Of a DNA stretch of 53,543 nt, positions 8,168-16,577 are shown one piece after another. The position numbers and the translations under genes are program-made. The stretch comes from Nitrospirota bacterium (GTDB taxonomy: Bacteria > Nitrospirota > Thermodesulfovibrionia > Thermodesulfovibrionales > UBA6898). The first letter of the stretch is position 1, and each line of letters opens with the position of its first letter. Where the stretch lies: NCBI GenBank assembly GCA_021814475.1, contig JAKAIE010000009.1:1-53543 (forward strand). Direction: 5' to 3'. A model generated the notes under the pieces. It was given only the letters and a program-made list of their open reading frames with translations. It was not told the DNA's origin and did not search any database.

Positions 8168-8881
8168 CTATTCCACATAATAATTCAGTTTGTCCCGCTT
8201 AGCTTTATAGTCAGGCATCAACTGTGTCATTAACCCCCAAAAGCGTGGGCCATGATGCTTCTCTTTGAAATGACAGAGTTCATGCATGATCACATAATCA
8301 ATACATTCCTTGGGGGCCTTTATCAAAGCAAGGTTCAGCGTAATTCGACCTGACAATGAGAAGCTGCCCCATCGGCTGACCATCAGCCGGATGTTCACAT
8401 GAGGAAGGGGGATACCCAGCCTCTTTGCCTTGGCGTGACAGAACCGCAACCGCTCAGCGAACACAGTCGCAGCGTGCAGCCGGTACCACTTTACAAGCAG
8501 GGCCTTGGCTGCGGTTGCCTTAGGCGAAGCCTTCGTCGTAATCAGCAGATAACCTCTCAGGCACTTCACTGAATTCTCCAGGCCTTGTTCTATCTTTAGT
8601 CGGTACTGTCTTCCGAGGTATCGGTGTGTCTCACCGCTTATGTACTGGCGTGGAGGGAGTTTCGGCAAATGCAGGTCAAACTGCTGCTGTGCCTTCACGA
8701 TCCATTCGCCTCGTCGCCTGACGAAATCGCGGATCTTTTCTATGTCTGTATCAAACGGAGTAGACACAACAACCGAGAGGTCCGGATATACTCGCAGGCC
8801 TCGGGTCTTACGTTTACTGTAACTGTAGACGTAAGAAATGCGGGTACTTCCCCACATGATTTCATCCCTGTTATTCGTCAT
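8168..8881 (-). CDS. YgjP/SprT-like zinc metallopeptidase of the type I R-M operon
   Basis: 237 residues from the ATG that overlaps the hsdR stop in ATGA (8881-8878). The C-terminal half carries HELCH at 200-204, with histidines at 209-210 (KHHGPRFW), the zinc site of the YgjP/WLM-like M48-related family. The N-terminal segment (YSYSKRKTRGLRV...) is the usual YgjP beta-rich start. Such genes are often the last member of type I R-M operons; their role there is unknown. A hairpin (GGAGG/CCTCC, about 8139-8155) follows the stop but has no T-run. Confidence 0.85.
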   Translation of the reverse strand: MTNNRDEIMWGSTRISYVYSYSKRKTRGLRVYPDLSVVVSTPFDTDIEKIRDFVRRRGEWIVKAQQQFDLHLPKLPPRQYISGETHRYLGRQYRLKIEQGLENSVKCLRGYLLITTKASPKATAAKALLVKWYRLHAATVFAERLRFCHAKAKRLGIPLPHVNIRLMVSRWGSFSLSGRITLNLALIKAPKECIDYVIMHELCHFKEKHHGPRFWGLMTQLMPDYKAKRDKLNYYVE

Positions 8882-11800
8882 CCGCCGGCCAACTTCTTCG
8901 CTATCACAAGGCAACGTTCGATGATCTCGTCCATGTCTGAGGTAGTCAGAGCGACTCCATATTCTTTCTTTGCATCAAACAAATAATCATCGATAGCGTT
9001 CTGCATGTCTTTAAGAAGATCATCCCGTGTGGTCCAGTCCCGTCCTTTCAATCCAGCGAGAATCTTTTCGATCTCTATGGCCATCTCCGAGGCAATCTGT
9101 TTTTGTTTGTCCTCTGCTGAACCGTAACTTTCAAGCACCTCTCCGACAACACCATAATACGCGGGGGCCTCCCGGTATCCTCTTAAGTTCCCGGGCATCT
9201 CGTCTTCATGGCCCTGCCGTACCTTTCCCAGGTACTCCAGGACCGTCTTCAAATATTCCGCATCGGTAATCCTATGTTGGCGGTAGTCTTCTATCGCCTG
9301 CTGCACAAGCTCGGCGAATTTCCGGTAGAAAACCGGGTCCTCGTCAATCTTTTCATAGATCGTCTTGATCATCCGGCTCGCAATGGTATCGGCTTTTGCC
9401 GCAGGCCCGACGCGCCTCTCCACCTCCGCATCAAACGCCTCGACATCGAATATATTGACCAGTCTACTTACGATCTCTACGTCCGGAGCCTGAATATGGC
9501 TGTCCATCACCTTGCGCACCTGTTTTTCATACTGGCCGTAATCAATAGCCTCGGAAAAACGCTGTTGGACGGAGGCGCGGAGGCTGCGGAACCTCTTGAG
9601 ATCGGCCTTGTAGGCGTTTATCATATCGACAGGCGTTTCTTCGTAAAAGTGATCAGTTGAAAGTGCTACGGAGAGTGTTTGCTGAAATGCAGTCAGCGCT
9701 TCGTAAAATGCCTGTCTGCTGTCCTCGGCAGTCAGGTGCTGCTCAAGCGCCTCGTTGTCGTGCTTGTTGCGTACCTCTTTGAATACATCCCATAGATCTG
9801 AGTGCTTCTGAGGCAGGGAGCGCACCACCGTATGTGTATCTATGACGGCCCCGGTCAGGTCCACATCAGCCGCGTCGAACCCGCCCAAGGCCTCATATGT
9901 ATTCATGGCCTGGTTTAGTTCTCCAAGGATACCGCGGTAATCTACGACGTATCCGAAATCCTTGCCGGGATAAATTCGGTTGACACGCGCGATCGCCTGG
10001 AGGATATTGTGCTCTCTCATGGGCTTATCTACATAAAGCACTCTATTTCTCGGCTCGTCGAATCCGGTAAGTAATTTACTCACCACGATAAGTAGCTCAA
10101 TGCCGTCTTCCCTGCTGAAGGAGTTGATCAACTGTCTGAGATATTCCTCTTCCTTCCCGAAACGCTTCATCATCTCGGTCCAGAAAGAATTGACCATCGG
10201 CATATCTTCCTCTTCAAGTGATTCCTCGCCGCCACGCGTATCGGGAGGCGACATGATCACCTCGGCGTCCAGGATTCCAAACTCCCTGAAGAATTTGCGA
10301 TACTGAATAGCACTCGTTCGGGAGTCCGCCGCCAGTTGCGCCTTAAAACCCGTGGTCTGAAAATTGTCCCTGTAATGCACACTTATGTCGAAGGCTATCA
10401 TTCTGAGTCGTTGCTCGGCCTTCTGGATCACTTCCTTTCTGGCCATCTTTCGTTTCAAGTCCGCCTTTTGCGTCTCTGTCAAGTTCGCTGTAAGCCTGTC
10501 GAACCATCTCTGCATCGCCTCCTGATTTTGCTCAAGAAGCGCCATGCGGCCTTCGTATAGAAGCGGAGCTACGGCCTCGTCCTCAACCGCCTCCCTCATG
10601 GTATAGGAGTGAATGAAGCCGCCGAACTTGCGGGCTGTGCTCTTCTCCCTTTTCAGCAGCGGCGTGCCTGTAAAACCCAGATAACAGGCGTTCGGAAATA
10701 CCCGCCGCATCTGGGCCGCGATCGTCCCGTAGTTTGTGCGGTGGCTTTCGTCCACCAGAACGAATATGTTGGGGTTGGGGTCCTTCACTTTGTATTTCCC
10801 GCGTACGGTTGCAAACTTATTAATGATGGTCGTTATGACCGATGCCTTGCCCTCGGTGATGAGGCGCACCAACTGTTCTCCGGTATTTGCCTTTTCCGCT
10901 GTCTTGCCGCAGGCACTGAAAGTACGCCAGATCTGGTCGTCGAGGTCCACGCGGTCGGTCACGATGACAACCCGTGGATTCGTGATGGATGGGTGCAAAG
11001 CCAGGGCCTTTGCAAGCATGACCATAGTGATCGATTTGCCGCTTCCGGTCGTGTGCCATATCACACCGCCCTGCCGCTGGCCTTCCCGCAGCGGTAATAC
11101 ACGCGCTACCGTTGCCTTCACTGCGAAGTATTGCTGGTAGCGGGCGATCTTCCTTATCCCCGCATCAAAGACAACGTAGCCGTAGACTATTTCGAGCAGG
11201 CGCTCAGGCCTGAGCAACGCCCATAAAGCGCGGTCCTGTGCTGTGGGAAGCCGGTCGCCCGCCGCCCAGAGTTCAGTGAAATACTGACGGGCTTCCCGAT
11301 ATGATTCGATATCCTTCTGCTCCAGCGGCGCAAAGAGCTTTGCTTCTATATCGTGAGAGAAGCGCTGGTTGGCAGCCGCATGGATGGCCTGATCGAAGCC
11401 TCCTTCTTCCTTCCAGACGGACCAGAATTTGCGAGGTGTTCCCACAGTACCGTAGCGTATGTCGTTCACACTGGTACCGATCAGCATCTGGGTATACTGG
11501 AAGAGATGGGGAATCCAATCGTCTTTTTGATTGCGAAGCTGCTGGGATATCGCCACCTCGATCTGTTTTTCTCCTGCTTGGCGATCCTTGTCCCGGCGTT
11601 TACACTCGACCACCACAAAAGGGATGCCATTGACAAAGAGAACGATGTCAGGCCGGGCTGTTTCGTGAGAGCGCAATCTCTCCACAGCAAACTCGGTCGT
11701 GACATGATAAATGTTCTTTTCCGGCTGGTCCCAGTTGATGTAATGGAGGGATCGGCCCTTTCTATCATTGTCGATGGTTTGGTCAAGGCTCGTCCCGAGG

Positions 11801-12099
11801 GTAAGCAGGTGAAATATCTTTTCGTTTGTTCTGACAAGACCGTCAAAAGGCTCATTAGTCAGCCTCCTGATCGCCTCGGTGATGTTAGCCTCACTAAAGA
11901 GATGACTCTCTCCCTTTACTTCTATCCTGTTGTTCGCCTCAAGCCAAGGGCTGAGAACACCTGTGAGGATCACCTGATCGAGTCGATTATTCCGCAGCCG
12001 CAGGGCCTCTTCCCTGCTGAGATATTGCCAGCCAATAGCATTGAGCACTTGGATCGCCGGGATAACGGAGTCGAAGTCTTCGAGATAAGAGAGGCTCAT
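8878..12099 (-). CDS. hsdR: Type I restriction enzyme R subunit (HsdR)
   Basis: 1073-residue motor and nuclease subunit of a type I R-M system. The N-terminal nuclease domain shows D151 and E165-C-K167 (the D...ExK active site). The helicase part has Walker A TTGSGKS at 350-356, a DESH Walker B box near 447, and a GFTGTPL-like motif III. The C-terminal helical region contacts HsdM. Length and motif order are normal. It overlaps hsdS by 4 bp (ATGA), so it is coupled to it. It should cut DNA that the HsdM/HsdS complex finds unmethylated. Confidence 0.95.
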   Translation of the reverse strand: MSLSYLEDFDSVIPAIQVLNAIGWQYLSREEALRLRNNRLDQVILTGVLSPWLEANNRIEVKGESHLFSEANITEAIRRLTNEPFDGLVRTNEKIFHLLTLGTSLDQTIDNDRKGRSLHYINWDQPEKNIYHVTTEFAVERLRSHETARPDIVLFVNGIPFVVVECKRRDKDRQAGEKQIEVAISQQLRNQKDDWIPHLFQYTQMLIGTSVNDIRYGTVGTPRKFWSVWKEEGGFDQAIHAAANQRFSHDIEAKLFAPLEQKDIESYREARQYFTELWAAGDRLPTAQDRALWALLRPERLLEIVYGYVVFDAGIRKIARYQQYFAVKATVARVLPLREGQRQGGVIWHTTGSGKSITMVMLAKALALHPSITNPRVVIVTDRVDLDDQIWRTFSACGKTAEKANTGEQLVRLITEGKASVITTIINKFATVRGKYKVKDPNPNIFVLVDESHRTNYGTIAAQMRRVFPNACYLGFTGTPLLKREKSTARKFGGFIHSYTMREAVEDEAVAPLLYEGRMALLEQNQEAMQRWFDRLTANLTETQKADLKRKMARKEVIQKAEQRLRMIAFDISVHYRDNFQTTGFKAQLAADSRTSAIQYRKFFREFGILDAEVIMSPPDTRGGEESLEEEDMPMVNSFWTEMMKRFGKEEEYLRQLINSFSREDGIELLIVVSKLLTGFDEPRNRVLYVDKPMREHNILQAIARVNRIYPGKDFGYVVDYRGILGELNQAMNTYEALGGFDAADVDLTGAVIDTHTVVRSLPQKHSDLWDVFKEVRNKHDNEALEQHLTAEDSRQAFYEALTAFQQTLSVALSTDHFYEETPVDMINAYKADLKRFRSLRASVQQRFSEAIDYGQYEKQVRKVMDSHIQAPDVEIVSRLVNIFDVEAFDAEVERRVGPAAKADTIASRMIKTIYEKIDEDPVFYRKFAELVQQAIEDYRQHRITDAEYLKTVLEYLGKVRQGHEDEMPGNLRGYREAPAYYGVVGEVLESYGSAEDKQKQIASEMAIEIEKILAGLKGRDWTTRDDLLKDMQNAIDDYLFDAKKEYGVALTTSDMDEIIERCLVIAKKLAGG

Positions 12100-13367
12100 T
12101 TACTATAGTTCCTCTCGATCGCTTTCCTGACGTCAGGAAAAACGTTATTCTCTGTCTTAACCCTTATTTTCCCAGTCAGAAGTTGCTGCATAAGGACTTT
12201 CTTCTGCTCACGCAGGAAGGCGAGCTTTTGGCGGAGAAGGTCGATTTCACGGTCCGCATTGGTTAGTACTGAAGCTATAGCTTTTTGCTCCTTATACTCT
12301 ATTGGAATATCAATCTTCGTAGACAAGAAGTGATCAATCTTTACTGCCATACGCTCTACCAAAGTACCTTCTGTTTGCGACGCAAATTTCTTGATTTGCC
12401 TGTCAGAAGAGAGGACCTGCGCAACAAATCGCATATCAGTCGTAGCCACACTATTGATAAACAACACCTCATATATCGGAGACACCAACACACGAAATTC
12501 AACGGTGCATAATGCAATAGCTCCCCAGCGTAAATTCGACGGATTAAATACGAGATCTAACGGATAGACTACTTTGTATTCCTTAGAGGCAACATTCTTA
12601 ACCAGCGCTTCTCTATCATAGCGGTCAGTTTTTGGAGTTATCCCATTTTCAATAGTCAGGGAATAAAGAGGAACTTCCGCTGACTTAGAAGCCTTCTCTT
12701 TTCGTTCACAAAGGATGCTCCCGATCTTGACTGATTGCCAAGCCTTCTTACACCCCGGCAACCTCCGCTTGCCGGTCAAAAGCTGCTGCATGAGCCATTT
12801 CCTTTGTTCCTCCTTGGCGGTGATGAGGCGTTCGACGAGACTGATGGCGCGGTCCCAGGTTTTCTGAACCGCAACAATTTTGTTTTGAATGCCGATACCC
12901 GGGAGAAGAACAGGAATTGCCTCAACAACTGCTTGATTTATCTTCTTCATACTACCGCTTGTCCCGGTGGCATGTCGGCGGATATATCTTGCAATTTGAC
13001 CGCTAGCGAGATAAATGGCAAGGTAATCCGGATTGACTTTCGCAGCATCCGGCCGAAATCTCATCATCAAATCCGGATAATGGCAGTTATCCAAACCGCC
13101 CCGATAAACTCCGATGCGACCGACTTTATCCAGGGTATTTGATCTGCTGATCAAGAAGTCTCCAGGCTGCAGCAGAAAACGATCTATCATCGAATCTTCG
13201 ATTCTAACAGGCTTTACTTCAGACAAATTGAGTTCCCCGTCACTGAGCGCGGCTAGGCTGAGAACCCATTTGCCAGTGGGTGAAGCTGTGCAAATTGGCG
13301 AATACCCATTTTGGGGATAAGTTGAGAGCAGCGTTGAAAGAGGGACAGTTTGAGGGCTAGTACTCAT
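12096..13367 (-). CDS. hsdS: Type I R-M specificity subunit, full length (HsdS)
   Basis: 423 residues with two target-recognition domains. Each is followed by a conserved helical spacer ending in nearly the same motif, LMQQLLTGKRRL near 200 and LMQQLLTGKIRV near the C-terminus, the internal repeat typical of HsdS. It determines the bipartite DNA site methylated by HsdM and restricted by HsdR. It starts 4 bp after the E2-like gene with RBS AAGGTGAC. Three CBASS genes and a RhuM remnant separate it from hsdM, which is unusual. Confidence 0.93.
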   Translation of the reverse strand: MSTSPQTVPLSTLLSTYPQNGYSPICTASPTGKWVLSLAALSDGELNLSEVKPVRIEDSMIDRFLLQPGDFLISRSNTLDKVGRIGVYRGGLDNCHYPDLMMRFRPDAAKVNPDYLAIYLASGQIARYIRRHATGTSGSMKKINQAVVEAIPVLLPGIGIQNKIVAVQKTWDRAISLVERLITAKEEQRKWLMQQLLTGKRRLPGCKKAWQSVKIGSILCERKEKASKSAEVPLYSLTIENGITPKTDRYDREALVKNVASKEYKVVYPLDLVFNPSNLRWGAIALCTVEFRVLVSPIYEVLFINSVATTDMRFVAQVLSSDRQIKKFASQTEGTLVERMAVKIDHFLSTKIDIPIEYKEQKAIASVLTNADREIDLLRQKLAFLREQKKVLMQQLLTGKIRVKTENNVFPDVRKAIERNYSK

Positions 13368-13371
13368 CGTG

Positions 13372-14130
13372 TCACCTTATAATGCCTTTACGCACCAGTT
13401 CTGCCACTTTTAAATACTTCGTCATGGCTTTACTAAACACAGCCTTGGGAATTTGAACCTTCTTTAAATTTATAGCTAACATTACTTGTGCATAGTCATT
13501 TAGAAACTCATTCTGACTCTGATACTGCAAGAGTTCTCTGATCTGTTCTCCATGGCACTGCCGAAGACGCATGAGCTTACCACAAGGACAAGAATAATGT
13601 CCCCTATAGTCGTTATCTGCTAATAAACGGAGCAACCCGAGAGTTGCTAAATCATCATCAGTACGAAATAGTTCTTGATAGTGCTCCAGTATTCCTTCCG
13701 CACCATGTGAAAGCTCGCCATACGGAAGAAACCCATATTTCTTCTTGTATTCATAAGAAAAGAAGAACGGAATCAGACACTTCTCGACAAAGCCAACTAG
13801 ATTGGGGCATTCGGAAAAAGCTTTCTTGACAGCCAATGGTGCCCCAAGGCATAGCGTGCCGTCAGGATTGGTATGAAAGCTCTTCTCAATCTTACCTCCT
13901 CTCTCTTTGGCCATTGGTAACCTATCGGGATATAGCTCAGGTATGTGGATATCAACTTGATATTCACCGTCAATAACGTCCTCGATGCCTTCATACGAAG
14001 CAGTAAAGCGTAAAATGCCCTGAACAACGCCACCGTTGGGCGAACAATCTGTAAGAATCAAGCCGTTATACTTTCTCTGAAGTTCCGCTGCATGCTCACG
14101 AATGAGGTTGCAGATAGCCGTCTCAGTCAC
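13372..14130 (-). CDS. E2-like conjugating enzyme of type II-short CBASS
   Basis: 252 residues from a GTG that overlaps the CD-NTase stop; the longer TTG start at 14166 seems less likely. Residues ~1-125 resemble the UBC (E2) fold: DIHIPELYPDRLP, then H86 and the active-site loop GTLCLG with C94 as the likely catalytic cysteine. The C-terminal part holds C181-P-C183-G ... C192-H193, a SEC-C-like zinc-binding motif. In type II-short CBASS a stand-alone E2 acts on the CD-NTase C-terminus without the E1 and JAB partners. No E1 or JAB gene occurs nearby, which fits. Confident as E2-like; the substrate is inferred. Confidence 0.8.
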   Translation of the reverse strand: MTETAICNLIREHAAELQRKYNGLILTDCSPNGGVVQGILRFTASYEGIEDVIDGEYQVDIHIPELYPDRLPMAKERGGKIEKSFHTNPDGTLCLGAPLAVKKAFSECPNLVGFVEKCLIPFFFSYEYKKKYGFLPYGELSHGAEGILEHYQELFRTDDDLATLGLLRLLADNDYRGHYSCPCGKLMRLRQCHGEQIRELLQYQSQNEFLNDYAQVMLAINLKKVQIPKAVFSKAMTKYLKVAELVRKGIIR

Positions 14131-15397
14131 GAGACTCCCAAGGTTTAGGCGGCTTCGAGATTTCAACGTGCGGTACCTCTTTTTTTATTATGATGGCGGG
14201 ACCTGCAGCTAATCCGGCCATCGACAACGCTTTCGACGCGGCATGTTTGCCGAAACTTTTCTCAAGGATCGCTTCCCCATGTCGTATATCGCCACTTGCA
14301 AGAAGATGAGACAAATCTTCTTGAACCATACTCACCCAGTGAAAGAAAGCTCGCGCCCTTGCATGCTCATCCTCGTGCCATCTATCCGCAAAGTTTTCAC
14401 CTGGATTCGCAGGATTAGGAATTACCCATGTGCCATCTGCTTTTCTGCTTATGAGGCCGAGACCTCTTATGCTCTCATTAAGTATGGCATATTGGCTTTT
14501 TTGCAGCTCTGCATAGAGACCAAACTTAGCAACAATGTTCTTCAGCGCGTCATAAACGTTCCCCTCGCCTTGGTACAGGGATGCTGCAAGAGTCGTAATA
14601 ATAATTGATATCGGTTTTACCTTGTTACGGTCCTCACTCGAAAAACGCATGTCCCGATGCCGCTTCAGAACTTGAATTGCGCGCTGAAGAGGCGTCCGCA
14701 CGAGCTGATCGGGAACCTTGTCGACACTCTCATAAATAGGTTGAAGTGTCCGACTATCTATTGCTTTCTCCAGAATTACCTGTTTCTGTTGCACAAGGAA
14801 TGAGCTGAATGTGGTATTACGACTCTCAAACCAAGCCGCATAGCCTTTCGGGTTACTTGGCTTCCATTCGTAGGGCTGCCCCTCGCCGTTTCTATGAGTC
14901 AATGAAACAGCTGTCTCGAAATATGGAGATACTGAGCTGCCATCTGGTATACACGGAAGGACGTCAATGTGAAATCCGTTGCCGTCTTGCCGAACGTAAT
15001 CGAGTGTCCAGCAGCGACGGCCTTCAGGATCGAGCTTTTCCACGTAAGTCTTATTGTATTTCAGACGATCTCCAACCTGCTGCTTCACTGCTCTGGCATT
15101 GCTCGGTGAATCGTCAATATGATCCACCTGCAATTCGCAGACTAAATCGACATCATAATCCATCTCTGAACCGTTCTTTATAGGTCTGACAATGGTTCCG
15201 AGCCGGATGGAGCCCTGCGGGTAAATTACAGGCTTGGCATTGCTGCCGGGATAAAATTCCGCATAGCCGTCTTCCAGCCACTGCCCTACCGCCTCATAGC
15301 TCTCGACTGCCCTTTCGTACTCGGTTGGAGAGATATCCAACGATTCTGCTATGTTTTCAAGTACTTCGCGCAACTGATCTTCATTCTTCACGAACAT
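14123..15397 (-). CDS. CD-NTase (SMODS nucleotidyltransferase) of CBASS
   Basis: 424 residues from the ATG at 15397, which has a strong RBS (GGAGGGGG) 8 bp upstream. The nucleotidyltransferase core shows QGSIRLGT (GS at 62-63), acidic pair D82/D84 in DYDVDLVCEL, and a third acidic residue D145 in FHIDVLPC. It should make a cyclic di- or trinucleotide on phage infection; the product cannot be read from sequence. It overlaps capV by 17 bp and the E2 gene by 8 bp. The C-terminus ends PPKPWESRD, with no terminal glycine, the tail that an E2 would be expected to conjugate. Confidence 0.88.
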   Translation of the reverse strand: MFVKNEDQLREVLENIAESLDISPTEYERAVESYEAVGQWLEDGYAEFYPGSNAKPVIYPQGSIRLGTIVRPIKNGSEMDYDVDLVCELQVDHIDDSPSNARAVKQQVGDRLKYNKTYVEKLDPEGRRCWTLDYVRQDGNGFHIDVLPCIPDGSSVSPYFETAVSLTHRNGEGQPYEWKPSNPKGYAAWFESRNTTFSSFLVQQKQVILEKAIDSRTLQPIYESVDKVPDQLVRTPLQRAIQVLKRHRDMRFSSEDRNKVKPISIIITTLAASLYQGEGNVYDALKNIVAKFGLYAELQKSQYAILNESIRGLGLISRKADGTWVIPNPANPGENFADRWHEDEHARARAFFHWVSMVQEDLSHLLASGDIRHGEAILEKSFGKHAASKALSMAGLAAGPAIIIKKEVPHVEISKPPKPWESRD

Positions 15398-16358
15398 TTT
15401 GCACCCCCTCCGACGTTTCCAAGAACGCCTTGATCTCATCCGATTTGTACGTAAACTCCCTGTCAGCCTTGGATATAAGGTCATTCTGCATCTTCGTATT
15501 ATCCAGTGCAAAGGTGACATCTGTCTCAAAATTTAGATTCATAATCTGATCGGCATTCAACAGTAGCCCGACCATATTGCTCGCCGCCGAAGCCTGAAGA
15601 TAGAGGAGGGTATCTATTAGCTTGCCCCTACCCCAGCGAGTAATAAATCCCCATCCACAAGGTCTTTTCCATAAACTGACCTTTTGAGGATAGTATTGTT
15701 TTACCGTGCCTGTTCCAACAGATAGTATCTTGAGCCTGTCCAAATCGATCTTTAGCCGCTTCCTTGCGTCAATTGCGGCCACTAATGACGGGTTGTTGGC
15801 CCAAAGGCCGCCGTCAACAAGCAGGTATTCTTTAAGCTTATAGGGATCAAAATAGGTCGGCGCCGAGCAGGAAGCCAGCACCGCATCGCGGACAAGCACA
15901 TCTGGGTCGCGAACAAAGCCCTCATCATATTTTGACTTAAAAACATGGACACACCCGTTACCGATATCCGTGGAAGGAATAATCAGGGGCTTTCTTATAT
16001 CACCGAGCGTCCTATCTCCGAAGGTATTTTTCAAGACCTCTTTCAAAGCGTTGTTGTGATACTTACTGGCGAAGAGGCCTGAAATAAAAGGCAGCCGAGT
16101 GTGCGCTCGTTTACAGAATATCCTTCTCCCATGATCTTTGTATAACTGGAGGATGGTCGACACAGGGATGCTGCATGCAATTCCGGCTGCGATGATCGAG
16201 CCGGTGCTCGTGCCTGCTATCAAATCGAAGGTATCAAGAAGATTTATATTCAGCTTGGATTCAATGGAATTCAGTAGATGTGCCGAATAAACGCCACGAA
16301 ATCCGCCGCCGTCGATGGAGAGTATCCTGAAAGATTTTTCTGGCTTCTCGGTGATCAT
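15381..16358 (-). CDS. capV: Patatin-like phospholipase effector of CBASS (CapV)
   Basis: 325 residues of the patatin family. Visible: the oxyanion-hole motif DGGGFRG at 16-22, the nucleophile motif GTSTG at 49-53 (Ser51), and the catalytic Asp182 in VDGGLWANN. CapV proteins degrade membrane phospholipids once activated by a cyclic dinucleotide from the CD-NTase, killing the infected cell. RBS-like GGGGAAG precedes the ATG. Its position directly upstream of the CD-NTase matches known CBASS operons. Confidence 0.88.
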   Translation of the reverse strand: MITEKPEKSFRILSIDGGGFRGVYSAHLLNSIESKLNINLLDTFDLIAGTSTGSIIAAGIACSIPVSTILQLYKDHGRRIFCKRAHTRLPFISGLFASKYHNNALKEVLKNTFGDRTLGDIRKPLIIPSTDIGNGCVHVFKSKYDEGFVRDPDVLVRDAVLASCSAPTYFDPYKLKEYLLVDGGLWANNPSLVAAIDARKRLKIDLDRLKILSVGTGTVKQYYPQKVSLWKRPCGWGFITRWGRGKLIDTLLYLQASAASNMVGLLLNADQIMNLNFETDVTFALDNTKMQNDLISKADREFTYKSDEIKAFLETSEGVQNVREE

Positions 16359-16375
16359 TCTATTTCTTCCCCTTC

Positions 16376-16546
16376 TTACCTTTCTCCGACGGCTAAGATC
16401 ATGTTGAGGTTGCAGGGCGAGTGTTGAGCTTCACATATCGCCCCCTCGATTTGAACTGGCGAGCAATTCTTGACAGTTGCCTCCTCGTCCAGTTCACCCT
16501 CAGCGAGTATGTCCTCAATATTTCGGCTGATGTTCTGCTTTGTCAT
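16376..16546 (-). pseudogene. RhuM-family remnant between hsdM and capV
   Basis: A 56-codon frame starts MTKQNISRNIEDILAEGE and continues LDEEATVKNC. This closely resembles the N-terminal HTH-like segment of RhuM (virulence RhuM family), which normally reads TTKQNISxHIxNIxEEGEL and runs to about 330 residues. Upstream in-frame residues (TGLFL) also recall the preceding RhuM motif AELFQ. After about 36 RhuM-like residues the similarity stops and the frame ends in unrelated sequence. RhuM genes are common inside type I R-M operons, so this is probably what is left after the CBASS cassette replaced it. Confidence 0.5.
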
Positions 16547-16577
16547 CAGAAATAGCCCGGTTCGTCTGCGGGACTCA

